Positions 40,457-54,300 of a stretch of DNA of 64,000 nucleotides are shown piece by piece. Source of the DNA: Cruorifilaria tuberocauda. Lineage: Eukaryota; Nematoda; Chromadorea; Rhabditida; Onchocercidae. A program made the translations under genes and the position numbers. Position 1 is the stretch's first letter. Every line of letters begins with the position of its first letter. The notes below the pieces were generated by a model. The model worked only from the letters and a program-made list of their open reading frames with translations. It made no database searches and had not been told where the DNA came from. The stretch spans positions 62,001-126,000 of the forward strand of contig JABVXU010000100.1 of the NCBI GenBank assembly GCA_013365365.1, given 5' to 3'.

Positions 40457-43400
40457 TCAGTAATCAGTTTGTGATAAACCGGTTTGATGTAGGGACCACT
40501 GTTCTAACTCATCTTTTGCCCAAAGCCAAAACACAAATGCGCCGAATAAGTAAATGCCTGACGTAAAAAAGAATACGGTATGCCATTCGCTATGCCACTA
40601 AAATGATTTAAAATTTAATTAAAGCTTTATCGGGTAAAAATAATTTCCAGCAATATTTTCAGAAGTAAGGATAGCTTTTATGAAAAGAAAAAGTTCTGCA
40701 TTTGCATTTTCCACCAAAAGTCTGGTACGGATTAAAACAGCTGAAATAATAACAAAACTGCAAACTGACCTGATTTCTGACGACTGCACCAACAAATAAC
40801 GGACTAATCATTCCTGGCAATGTAGCTAACGTGTTTGAAAGACCCATAAGGTGACCAGCATACTACAAAAACTAGATTATGATGTTGCATTACACACTAC
40901 AAAGAATAAAAAGTTCCTCAAAATTTATGCTTCATCTTCTAAAAGTTAAACTAGTGCGTCAAATTATCCGACTTTCAATCTTATCTTTCAATTATCTTTC
41001 AATCTTTTACTTTACAATTCGAAAGTATAGTAATTTCACTGAAATTTTACAGTTACCTGAGGAGCAATATCGAGAGAATTGACGGAAAGTGCACTCCATG
41101 CCAGACCACCTAAACCAATAGAAATTATCAGTGAACCAAGCACCAACAACCTGTGCATTTCCGTTATTGCTAATAATAAAAATGTTGCTTCTCCCAACAA
41201 TCCTGAAAATTGATGAGAGAGCGAATAATTTTGGAGTGACTTAAAGACAGATAGACGATATAGCATAACCTAAAATGAATAATATATAACGAAAATTCTG
41301 AACTAACCTAAACAGCAAAAAACTTTCCTCGCTTTAATAGTGGACCACATATGGTTCTTCCTGAGATAATCAGCGAAACCACCAGCAGTTAGAAGCACAA
41401 CACCCATAACAAAATACGGAAGAGACGACAAAGATCCAGCCTGTTAATTTAAAAATAATTTCACTTGAAAATTATGATACCAAAAATGAAAAAAAATAGA
41501 AAGGATAGGTCACTTATTGATAACTACCAAAAAATTACTTTTTCACGATCATAACCAAGCAAATTTTCCAATATACGTGGCAAACTTGTCAACATTATAT
41601 AAAATCCCCAATTCTGACATACATGTGCAATAACAATGGCCCAAACAGCTCTGCTTGAAAGAATATGTCTCCAAGGAACAACCTGAAATTTAATGTCATT
41701 ATTGTTAAATAAACAATTTTCACACTAATCTATGCAGAAGTCGTATAAGATAATATGACAGAACGAAAAAGTTAAGCTTCAAGAAATTTGGAAATATAAT
41801 TTTTCACAGAAAAATTGAAAATGTGGTTAAACTGAGAAACTAAAACGCAATATTATTTCATTAGTTAATGATATCCAGTATTTTTCACAATATTATTATT
41901 TCCATCAGGACATTTCAGGATTCAATGTGAATATTTTTTCCTAATATTGAAACAACGGAATCCAAAATTAAATTACTCTTCATTCACAGAGTACTCTTCA
42001 CTCATTACCTATTTGTAATTACGGTAAGTTTGGTCTTACAGGACTTATTGCTTGCTTGATTTCGCGTTTCAACAACGTTAATTCATCAGTAGTTATATTT
42101 GGATTGTTTTCCGGCAAATCATGGAACTTTTTCATCCATAAAAAGCACCACAACAAAGCAGTTACTCCTAAAATATTCCGAAATAATTGGGCTTTGAACC
42201 TCAACTTCAATAACACATTTATCTACAGTACACCAAGCTAATGTATTTGTTCCTCATTATTTTTGGAAACATACCAAAGAAATAAAATATGGATGGCCAT
42301 CCGAAATGAAGACCAATAATAGTAGATAGAGGCATTGCTATGACGGTTCCGAAATACGAACCAGCATATGAAATTGCACTCATCTGAGTTTTTTCCATCG
42401 TTGGTGCCCAGTTTCCCAGTATAGCATGCATCGCGGGATATGAAACACCCTACGAATACCCACCAATACATTTAGTAAATTCATTACTAATTTAGTTGGT
42501 AAAATTTTCTCAAAATATTATACGCAAAAACAAATATTTGTTAAGCATGATAAAGTATAATCTACCTCAAAAAATCCCTCCCAAAATCTCGCGGCCATTA
42601 TTGAAACTTTCCCAAGTTTTGCCAGTGGAGGAGAAAGTAGCGTAAAAACAGCTGTACCTTAAAATATATGTAGGAATTCTCATATGGTACGAATTAGAAG
42701 TGTTGCTATCAAGAATAAGTTTTGTATTTAAAAAGATGAAGTTGCAAAATCTTCACATATTTTGCGTAATGGTTTTCCTACAGCTTATCGCTTGAGTACC
42801 AACACTACGTAACTTACCAAAAACACCTGCGAAATAAACAAACTTTCCACCATAACGATGTGCCAAGTAACCACCAGGAAGTTGTGTTAAAAAATAACCA
42901 TAAAAAAATGCTCCTAGGATAGCGCCTTGCGTTATCGAGTCCCATTCGAATTCAGCTTTCCTCTTTAATTACTTTTAAATTTCACTGAACCAAAAATTCA
43001 TAAAATTCGCTAAGACTATTAAACAATTTATAGAAGCTGAAAACGAAATGCAACAGTATTACTGTTAAATATACAGATAGCTAACAAAAAAATTTCGATG
43101 CTCTCGTTTAAATAATTCAGTGCAATGAATGTGATCATTTAAAAATAAAATAGTTCTCTCAATTAATGGCCACCTCTTAATTACAATATTAGAAATTATA
43201 AATTAGTTAAATTTTGAAAATTTCAGATTGAACATCTGGTATAATAATCGCTTATACAACGACCATATCAAAATGATCAATGTTCAAAATTTAAGTATGT
43301 AAATGAGTGGTTATATGCTATACATTCACTGCATACTTCTGATGTTACATCAGTTCCTGACATAAATTCATGTATGAATTCGGGTAACTAAAAAGGAGTA

Positions 43401-44240
43401 AAAGTAAATGAATATATACCAATTGTTGTCCATCCACCGTGGTCACTGAAGTTACAATAGTGTCGCTAGTCATCTGAACAATGGCAACTGATAAATTCGC
43501 TCTCATTGCGTAGATATTAGCAAATCCAAAAAATGCTAATATCACGACAAGATGTCGCTGCTGCAAATAGCATTTCGATGAGTGTACTTCCGATTCTAAA
43601 ATTAAAACAATGATCAAGGAGAAAAACACTGAAGGATATTCAGAAATCAGTAGAGATTGAACTGTCGGGTGCATTTACGCCAGTCGGAGGATTGTTCTAT
43701 GACAATATATTGTAGCTAATTTCTGCAAAGCTCTCAAGTTTTGCTTTTAAATAGAAAACTTACGGATGATCCGAAACTTTGGTGCTAAAATTTCTACCAG
43801 TATTAAACAGAATTTCTCCAACAGACTGGTTTTCGGCATCTTTCAACTCTCTCAGAACATCATCCATAAAGGATTTTACAAATAAAGTCTATTTTAATCC
43901 TCGGCGACCCATTTATTCAAACAAATACTGCCCGGGGCTATTTCTGACATCTCATCCTAATTTTCATAATTCATTAAGAATAATGAATGCCGTGCAAGGA
44001 ATCTTTCCCATCGTTAAATCAAATTTTCAATGCATAAGTAATATTATCGGCGCTCCATAGATCTATGAACTTTGTAAGAGTAGCTTCTAAAAAGTGGGAA
44101 CGAAATACGGAACAATATGGTTGAATTTCAGGGATGCTAGTAAAAAACACTAACCATAACAGTGGTTGCAAATTAAATATATTAAAAGATAGTACCTGAG
44201 GTAGAATCGATATCAGTGGGACTAGCAGTAGTAGTACCAT
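40457..44240 (-). CDS. SLC17-family anion transporter (sialin/phosphate/vesicular glutamate type)
   Basis: This is a major facilitator superfamily protein of the SLC17 group, which moves organic anions or phosphate with Na+ or H+ across plasma, vesicle or lysosomal membranes. There are eleven exons, 5' to 3': 44240-44196, 43560-43420, 42962-42818, 42657-42566, 42449-42275, 42167-42040, 41682-41539, 41440-41308, 41202-41057, 40862-40770 and 40597-40457. These give 460 residues, usual for the family. Clear signatures are MRANLSVAIV in the first membrane helix, then TQGAILGAFFYGYFLTQLPG, GVSYPAMHAILGNWAPTMEK, the helix-6 region ending FGWPSIFYFFG, the cytoplasmic loop, QNWGFYIMLTSLPRI, and YAGHLMGLSNTLATLPG near the end, closing with SGIYLFGAFVFWLWA. 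Exon 1 (MVLLLLVPLISILPQ) fits in phase but is atypically hydrophobic, so the true start may differ. The substrate cannot be told from sequence alone. Confidence 0.9.
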
Positions 44241-44429
44241 ACTGTGATAGGGACATATTGCGCCAAGTTGATTAACTCCTTTAATATGTTAAAAAATGGT
44301 GATACCAGCAGCAGCTCTTATTATCGTTCCATGGAGAGTGAGCTTTCGCTATCACACAAATGAGCACCCACATTAGCGTACATGCTCATGCGCACACATC
44401 ACACACCACTGTCACTAATCAATTGGGCC

Positions 44430-44484
44430 TTCAACATGCCGCAACACTTGTCCAGGGTTTCAACATGCCGCAACACTTGTCCAG
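44430..44484 (+). repeat. Perfect tandem duplication of a 26-base unit
   Basis: The sequence TTCAACATGCCGCAACACTT plus six further bases occurs at 44430-44455 and again, identical, at 44459-44484, a period of 29. It lies about 0.2 kb upstream of the proposed SLC17 start. It is GC-richer than its surroundings and is probably recent, since no mismatch has accumulated. Confidence 0.9.
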
Positions 44485-47400
44485 CGTCAAAGGCGTTGGA
44501 TGGGATCGAAAAGAAGTTACATAACTGTAAACACTTCATCTTCCAACAACGAATATATCGATGAAAGGAAGTGCGATCATCGATGCTGATAAATAATGTA
44601 TTGATAAAAATGTTCAACATTCATTTCATTTTCCCTCAATGATGAACTGTAAATGACAATTCCAAAACTGTCCGTATTTTGTGAATTTTTATGCTTCAGA
44701 TATATAAATGAATTGAAAAATCAATGCATCATGGAGTGAATTGTTCATTGCACTGAAACTTGAACGAGTTTGCAACCATTTTTACAATGAACAACCTTCA
44801 GTTACTTATGAAAATATTCAGCCAATCAATGGTGAAAAATATAACTATTCTCTCGTGACACAATGAAATTTGATTGCTTCTTTTCAATATCGAAAAAAAA
44901 ACAAGTTTTGGAAACTATTATAAGCATTTAGGAGACGAATAAATTTTATGAAGGTTCAGCATTGATTTATTATCTTCTATTCGTTTTTTTTTTTGAACTT
45001 TCAATCTTTTGCTGAAAAAGTTTATTTCTATGCTTTGTAATAAAAAAGTAACAAATCATTTTACAGACATACCAATTTCTGAAGACTTTTATAGAATGAT
45101 GAAAAGTTTTTTTTATTAGTAATACTGTAGCTATCAAATAATCAAGCATTTAAACAAAATAAATTGGGCGTTGTTGTCATTCCAAGTTATATTTCCGTTT
45201 GCTGTGATCTGCTTTTTTGACATAGCCAACATTTCATCTTTTAAAGAATTACAAAAAAGAATACACAACAAATTCACTGTTACTGCTGTCAGAAAATTTT
45301 CACATTTTGATAAAAGGACAACAGAAGAATGAAAAAATTTTTTGCGATTGAAATTTCCAAGTCGTTATAAAAGAGTCTGACAAGCCTAAAATATCGATAC
45401 TACCAAAACAAACCGTTTCTTTAACAATTTTCTTTCGCCCTTTCATCGCACATAAAGGAAAAAAAGATGTTTTGTAAACTTCCTGAGAGCTTAAAAAAAA
45501 GGGGCAATACATTCTTGTAAGATTTCTGTTGATTGATCCTAGAAGACAAAACTACAATTGATTTCACGCACATCACAAAAATAAGAAATTCTAGCATGAC
45601 GATTCGTGTTTTGATCCAGTAGTGAAGATAATTGCATGGACCAAAAAAAATCTTCCTTGTAACAATTTTGTTAACATTTATTAGCGAATAAACTTCAAAC
45701 TTTGCTAAGCTTTGAAATTTAAATGGAAAATTCTAAGAGAAAACAATTTATATTAGAACAACGGAAACAAAATATTCCTTAAAATTTTCACCCAAACTTT
45801 TATTTTCGATAATAAATTTCACAACGCATTCCCTCATTTTATTTAATCCAGTTTAAACGCGATAAAATGACTACTGATTTTAATTTTTTCAATGCAAAAA
45901 ACAAATTTCAGCGCTAAGAACTTATAATAAATTTGATATTTGTCATTGACAGGTATCGAATTTATTTTTCGCCTTTTTATACTTGTCAGTGACATTTTTA
46001 GTTCACCCAGGAGGGTCTGAAAATTTGAAACCATAATCGTAATCAGCTCTCAAAAAGTTGAAATGCCACAAAATTATATGCGAAACTTGAAGTTATGCAA
46101 GGCAGCACAATAAAGATAGACACTAAAAAGCGCACTGATATTAATTAAGAAGCCTGGTGTCGTCCATAAAACTTTTATACTTGGGAAATATGGTAGCCAT
46201 CAATATATTTCTTTAATATCGAATTAAATGAAAAGAAGATGTGAACTTGGTTATACTTGAAAAATGAAACGATGATAAGAAAAATGATAACAATTTGGAC
46301 TTCGGAAAACGGTTTTATCAAAGAATACGAGATATTTTATAATATTATAATTTAACAAGGCTGCTCTGCGCTGTTAACGAAACTGAGAAAGTATCAAAAT
46401 AAGGTTGGAAAATAGTAATTAAAGCGTAATTTCAATCGCTTTGGAAAAAAATTACAACTTAATCCAAAAGCATACTAAATTCTCAGTAACTTGTATTTAG
46501 AATTTTTGGGTTATTTTATATAGTTCCACTACTGAGATTTTTTTTATCAGCGTGATTATTTCAATCAAATAAAGTCAACAAAAGCGCATATCCTTGAAGA
46601 TATTTTAAGGAAATCGTTGAAATTTCTAATAAAAATTATTTTAATAAAAGAGTGAACTTGACTGTTAAAGCGAAACGATGGTTAGGATGAATTGTTAGTT
46701 GAAATAATGATACAAACAGCTCATTCTTAATTAAGAGATTCTGAAATAACATTTCACACAAGACAGGAATGAATTTATCTACTCGATAACTCGGTGATGA
46801 TTGATTCGTAGTGGAAATAAACTGCATTTTGCAGAAGTTTCCAAACATTGCTCTTTGAAGTATCCACTTTCATTCGCCTTTGTTCTGTCTCCTACGATAC
46901 GAGAATTAACTACATCACAGACTTCGTACAGTTAGGTATTTTCATCATCATATGTTCAGAGTACTGTCCATTTATCCGAAACCAAAATCTGTTGGCAAAA
47001 AAAGGACCTGACGAATAACTAACGATATATAATATTGGACACTTCCATTATGCCTTATGTAAAAAGGCCCACCACCAAAACATGTACTTTTAACATGCGC
47101 ACATTTCTTCGAATCACGACTAAATTATCACAAAATAATTTTATAAGATGGTCAAAAAACTAGACTTAGAAGTAAATCTTGCACCCGACTAAGCATTCAA
47201 TTTGAAGAATATAAGTTTTACAAAATAAAGATATATGTCAATTTCATGCACCATATCTTCGCTGCCTATTTTAGTTGAAATAATCGTTATAAACAAACGG
47301 TAATAATAACAAAAGAATAAACTGCTAAAAGCACAACCAGATTAATTGATCTAACAACATAAACATCTGCCTCGCTGACTTACTTTGAGGAAAAAAGACT

Positions 47401-48320
47401 TACTACCAGTTTGTAATGCAAAACTGCAAAAAAAAAAAAAGCATTGAAAATCCTAATATAATACTACAAACATGATCCGCAATTAGTCTTAAATCAAATA
47501 AAAACATGAGGTACAAATGCAAAGGTATTTTTCATGCTGCAAACCACACCTGCACTGACGGAAATTTACATTTAGTTCAAAAGGTGTCAATAATACCTAC
47601 ATAAAGATTTGTGACGATGCAAGTGCATAGCAAAGAAATACCACAGCATTTAAGGTTGAACATAATACCAACGGAATTTAATTTGAAAGAAAAAATAAAT
47701 AAACAATACAATATATTCAGTAATATAATTTAGCATTAAAACATGGCCGTGAAGTTCAAATTTATGGAACTTGCCAGTCTTCCTCACCAAATGATTTTAT
47801 AGAATCTGTAAATCTCTCAATTTTTAGCTAGAAAATGTGATTTTAAAAATTTTGCTTATCTAAAGACTAGTCTCCACGTACAAATGAGGTATGGGAGTTT
47901 TCGTCCATGCAGACCCGAAATGAGCAACATAAACGAATCACTAAAGATTTGTCATCATATCACACATTTACAATAGTAAACAAATCGACTTGGATGGCAC
48001 TCCTTCCAATAATTTTGTTCTAGACTATAGTACTCTGATTACAAATATAGAAATTCAAAGACATTTACATTCCAGAATGGAAAAAACATCCCAACCTAAA
48101 TCATCTACCATGTGTAAATATAATGAAATAAATATTATTTAGATGACAAATACAATAAACCTAAAAAAAATATATATATTTTGTATATCCCGAAGATGTT
48201 TAACAAATTAACTAATATTAGCTTCGCTGAGGAATCAAACAGCTATTTTATATTCCTTATTAATATTAATAATACTATATATACAGTGAGTAAGCAAAAC
48301 ATAAATAGGTGCAGGCGCTA
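44485..48320. other. Intergenic DNA between SLC17 and trehalose synthase genes
   Basis: This is about 3.8 kb of AT-rich sequence. It should hold the SLC17 promoter on the left and the 3' UTR of the synthase on the right. I see no exon, RNA gene or long repeat. Runs of A occur at about 45490 and 47430. Confidence 0.6.
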
Positions 48321-51300
48321 TTATTCTTCATCATCATCGTCATCTCCCTGTGGCCGAATTGTGATTTCGCGTACAGTTGCATTTGCCATTGCACCAAGCA
48401 AGACCTTTAACAAAGCAGTTTTATAGCAGACGAACAGAAAAAAATGTCGATCTCGGATCTACGAGATTTTTAGATTACTTGAATTAACGTATATGAAAAA
48501 ATCTTAGGAAACACGAAACAAATAACGCTACTTTTAACTGCTACTTAAAGCTCATAAATTGATAATGAAATAAATCTTACTTCCGGGCAAGAGACGAAAA
48601 CGTAGTGATCGTTTTTATAGGTTTCACATAGTATTCGTACTTTTTCTTGCAGCTGAGAATTTGTTGTGACCCAAATTGTGTAAACATTTGTTGGTGAACA
48701 AATCAAACATTCTTCAAGCATCGGTAAATCAGTTTCAGAGTCACCACACACCAAAATTTTACCACAGTTCAGTTTCAATCCCATTTTTGATTTGATCAGA
48801 CGAATCCCATGACCCTTATTGAAAATGTGGCCAGAAATCTTCGCCTGAAAAAGAGGTCAAATAAAAAGAAAGTGAAAAAGGATTAAGTAACAAAAGGTTG
48901 ACCAGTAAAGCCAGGTAAACCGAAGCTGAATGCACCACCTGTATTTCAAGAATTTTTTTATATTTGAGGGTGTGGATATTTGATTATGTGAAAATTTCTT
49001 TTTAAACAATAATCTGCACTAACATATTTATCAGCCATGAAAAACATGCACAATGTCAATCAGAATGAAGAATCAGTGACAACATCAAAAATTACCGTTG
49101 CACCATTAACTTCTGACAATTCTACTTTTGTGAAAATCTTCAAATCGAATTCACCTTCTCGTAATACCAGAGTTGCAGCTGTAGGATCTACTTCGTTCAC
49201 TATTTCACATACTGCTTGATATCTGAAAACAACCATTATTTTGTTTCCACGGTAAATCTGTTAAATGATATTCACCACAAGTGCATTAGTTCAGTGAATT
49301 AAAGAAATAAATTAAAATACAAACAAAAGAGATGAGCGATGTTTAGGAACTGAATAGTTGACATCTTGTCGAGCAATCGTAATATGTCCATAATGTCTCT
49401 GTAAGCCAGAACCAATCCAAGTAAAGTTACAATATTCCGGTTGTTCAAGTAATTCCTCCAGCTAAAATATGCTTTCATTATTTTATTCAAATATTTCATT
49501 TTAATTGTGAACTATTCTTCATACTCTTTCAAAGACATTCGTTAGCAAAGCCAGATCTGCGTCATTAACACTATCATCTTTGAACTGCAGCGATGGATTT
49601 AAATACCATTCACGGCCAGCAGATGCACCATATGCATAATAGCCTTAAAAAATATTGCGGTGAGTAAAAATGAAACGTGTTATGGAAATAGTTAAAACGA
49701 TTCATTACTACAATTGATGTAAAAATTTAAGAATTTTTTATTTTTATCTAAGAAAAAGGGAGGCACACACCTTCTGGCATTGTGCTAACGTTCAAAATAC
49801 CAATATGCATCAACGGTGACGTGGTGACGATTGCACAAAACTGGGCACAGCGCCGAGCGAATTGCGCCTGAATATTCGTCTCGAATTACTCACAAATTTC
49901 GGGAAACAACAAAAAATTCAATTATATTAATCTTGAAAACACTAGCATGCATCGAAGGTTCACAATCAACATATACGATTTGGATATCCAAGAAATACTA
50001 AATTTAAAAAGTACTTGGATGACGGCAGAATATGCTGGCTGAATGCTGGCTGGATAAGAACAAGAATAAGATTTTAATGTACCATCACGATCGGTAAAGA
50101 AATGTTGAAAATGATCACCTTCAGTTAATAAAGCAAATGCCTTATTAACTTCATCAACGAAAGCTGCTTGTCCAGCAGGATGATAACTTCCAAGAGTCTG
50201 AAAAATGACGCAGTAATTACAGCATAATGTCGAGAACAGTCTGTAACTAAGTGAAGAAATTAAAAATATAAATTCAAAGCTAACCATAACGAATTGCTCC
50301 ACATTATTGATTTCATCGCTTTGAATAAATCTGAGGAATCCAAGATCGTTTTCTAATTCAGCTAATTCATTCGTTATATCAAACTTTGCAGTCATATGTT
50401 GGCTACCCTCATCTGCATCATCACCTGCTGCAGCAGTCTCCAAAATGAGAGTGTTAGTACCAGAAACACAAGAGTTTTCAAGCGATGCCTGCAGCAGATT
50501 AGTTACTCCATCATTCATGATTCAAGTAATACATTCTCTACAGATACAAAATTCTAGAAATATTTACAATATTTATAATACAGTATTCATCTTCATAACA
50601 TTTACCAAAATATTTATAATGCAGATATTAGAATGCAAAATAATCACTTGTATACCTTCGCATTTTCGAGCGAAACAGAGAAATGAGCACGAATTGCAAT
50701 CCCCTTTAAAACCCGTTCAGCAATTTGTCGGCGCACCTGACATGTCTTATCCATGAGTTGGTAAAAATCAGCCAGAAGCTTTACCTGAACCGAAGTTAAC
50801 ATAGACATTCAAACCATCAAGCTGCTACGGTATTTCAAACAAAAATAAAAATTTGTTTCTTATAAAACATTTTAACAAAAGAAGACAGATATGCGCTTCA
50901 GTACTGCATACCTCAGTGAGTCTGATTACTTCATGGGTCCATGAGGGATCCAAAAAAGCTGTGCTCCACTCGTCGATGTCATGACTCATCAAATACTGGT
51001 TCAAAAGAATTCCGTGATCATGTCTTACCTCCAGAGACTCTGTTGCAGCTTTGTAAAAGCAATCCGCAAATGCCTAATTTGTGCGATATTCAGAAATGAA
51101 ACATAAATCCATAAAAAAAATCATTTACTAAAGATCTCATTTATTCAAAAACCTCACAAATGATTGACAAATCAACATGTCATCAAATACAGAAGCAAAG
51201 TATGAATTTCAAAATGTAACTAAGCTAACCTCAGTATTAGTGACATCTTCGACCCGGTAGTAACACTGTTTATCCTGGGCATAAAAACCGGCATTACCCA

Positions 51301-54300
51301 ATTGCACTTCAGTCCCTGCTCCTGATGAAAGAATGAGTGCAGCTGCTGGATTACAAATCAACATTTCTTTTGCCACCAAATTCATGCCATCTTTAATCGG
51401 TGTCACAACACCCACATCCATTGCCAGATAATGCGCTACCAATTTAGCCCGCGGTAAACCTACAGTGAAACTTATGTAAAGCCAAAAAAAAAGAAAAAAA
51501 AACAATTGATCTCTGTGAACAACAATTCAGGAAATAAAATAAACTGATAAATAATTCAAATACCATCCATATTGAATTTTAGTGGTTTCCAGTAAGGAAA
51601 CTGTCTGCAAGAAAATGCCGCATTCACGTCGTCAACAATTTTCAGGCAATTATCTTGATAAATCCGATAAGATTCAACGGATCGCCGATTAGTCACTGCT
51701 ACTTGATATAAAAGATCCAGTCCAATACGTTCCGGATATTTCTCAAAATAGCGTTTCCATGCCTGGAAGAATTAATTTACGAAAAGTTTTTAGAAATATA
51801 ACCCAAGAAAAAAATTACATGATAATGAAGAACTAAAAGAGAATATAACCATTTAAGCATAGTTTTGCTAATTACGCTGTAGGATAAACTTCCCAGAGAC
51901 CGCGACCTGAGACCATGATTTATTTTTCACACTGTTAGCGCTTCTTATATCTTAAGTAAGCATAAACGAACCTTAAGTTTTTCAGCAATACCTTTCGTAT
52001 AATCGAATCGTTCCACAGAAAAAAAAATACAACCTTTAGAGGATCCAGCAGAAAGCAGCTAAAAAATTTTATATTAAAGTGCAATAAAACCTAAAGAAAA
52101 AAATAATGGTTTCAAGCAATATAAAATGAAATTACCTCTTTTCGTATTTCAATAGCAAGCTTTGTGGTTGATGGATTTTTCACGATATTTAAAAAATCTT
52201 CGTTTTTGATTGATACGGGGAAAACACCCAATGAACAAGTGAAATTCTAAAAAAGTGTGATTAAAATAAAATATTATCATTCAAAAAAAAATCTTCGCTT
52301 TAAACTAATACAAAGACATAATGAGGAAGAAAATTAAAAAAAAAAAGCTCTTTTAATACTTAATAAAACAATGATTATAACCAGAGATAAATTTAAAGAA
52401 CAAAAATTACTTCATGAGTGACGGTGAATATGTCAATTGTACTTTCATATTGAATTCGGGCACGTGATATATATTTTTTCACCAGTTCTATATATTTCTG
52501 ACGATCGCGATGAGTTTGAAAACCGACCTGTCAATGAAGTCTTTCAAATATCCCCAAACCTCATGTTTTCGAGATATTCACTATACCATGCGATACACTG
52601 CTCGATATACTGATAAGCTTCTCAATTACTTCAAAAACTACTTGAAAACTAAAATGTGCATAGATGGGAAAAAGCGGAACGAATATCATAAATGGTAACT
52701 CGCTTGATATTTTCCAGCTTTTACACGAATCCAAGGCACAAAGTGTGTTCAGTTAACTGACTTTTGTGAATCGAAGTAAAGCTCGCATTATTGGTTCCGC
52801 AACGATACGATATTTCGTCATCCAGTTGTCTGGAGGTTGGAACGGGATATGCAAAAAAAATCCGACCTAAATGAAGCACAAATTAATCACATTTATTACT
52901 AAATCAAACTTGCTAAAATTTTGCTGCAATTGTAACTCATGTTAGAGCATATCGCTTACCTCTAGATTACTATCTAAACTTCTCATCATCTGTCCCGTAA
53001 GCATCAGGTGATAGTCGTGGATCCAGATGAAATCCTGCGGTCGGCTATTTCGGACGGCATTAATTCCAAACTGATAATTAACTCTGACATACGCACACCA
53101 GTGTTCTCGAAGTATCTGCAAAGGACCTAGAAATACTCTAAAAACCGAGAGTGATATTTTCAGTGTGGAGATAATCAAAAATGAATTGTTATGGTGACTG
53201 GATATAAGACCAAAAATCCATGCAAACCTGTTCATCATCATAATCTTTAACAATATACTCTGGCAAATTGTGCAGTACAGGCCACAGTAAACCATTGCTT
53301 ATGCCGCCATAGTATGTGTTATAATCTTCTTGATTTACAATTACTGGATTCAACTGATAGTTTGATTTATTATAATCATGCAACACCGACAGTAATGACA
53401 TATCGCGCCTGAATTGAAAAAATAGCAACTAACATACTGAAAATTTTTAGCTGTATAGTGCACAAAATTAATTTCCCATTTCGTTTTGCATTCAGATCTT
53501 TTCATTTCATATGATTACTTTTAATCTCTTCCATATGTCCTTCCTATTTCTTTCTTTTAAAGATACTATTACTGTTTTCCTCAATTTTGTTAAAATACGA
53601 CATCTTTTCAATTCACCAATTTTAACCAACAAGATCATGAATATTTCATTTCGCTACCATTTATTAATTGCTCTTCTTGCATAGAAAACGACTTACTCTA
53701 CATCTTGCTCATTCTCTGTTAAAGTATTCGGTTTCGGGTCGTCACCCAAAACATGAAAGATTTCTCCGGCATTGGCTTGTCGAAGAAGTGGCAATCCAAG
53801 CGAATTGGTAGAAGGCGGTCCCTGTAAGTTGAAACGGAAATTTAATTCAAAAACTTTCGTCTACAATAATTACAACAGCAACAATGTGATTTGCTGGAGG
53901 TAATCTGCGAAGGATAGTAGTACATGATCATCGGTGAGTTTTCTAGCAGCACCCTGCAAATTCATTCCAATATTAGCAAGCCACATATTTTCTTTATCAA
54001 CACTCATTACTGGATCAACACAGGCTACCAATCCACCACTTCCTTGTTGAATTTCCCAACTGCCAGTTAATTTACGCTTTATTGATACTGGTGGCGCATT
54101 TGAAACATTGATCACACGTTGCTGGAAAAAACAGATGAATGAAATCTTTTAAAATTTTTCATTTCAATCCAAAATTTAGGAGCTATGGACCACTACCAAG
54201 ATGTAAATGGATTATGATTTGTTGAAATTTACAATTCTAAAATGCTATCTTTACTTCAATGCAAATGTGATAAGCGTACCAAGATCATACCACTACTTAT

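Noticed and set aside
43779..44060. Plus-strand frame of 93 codons inside the transporter
   Set aside because: It lies in intron 1 of the opposite-strand SLC17 gene and has no recognisable features.
49037..49219. Plus-strand frame of 60 codons
   Set aside because: It is a shadow of synthase exon 24 on the opposite strand.
52510..52698. Plus-strand frame of 62 codons
   Set aside because: It overlaps synthase exon 12 and its intron on the other strand; it is a shadow.
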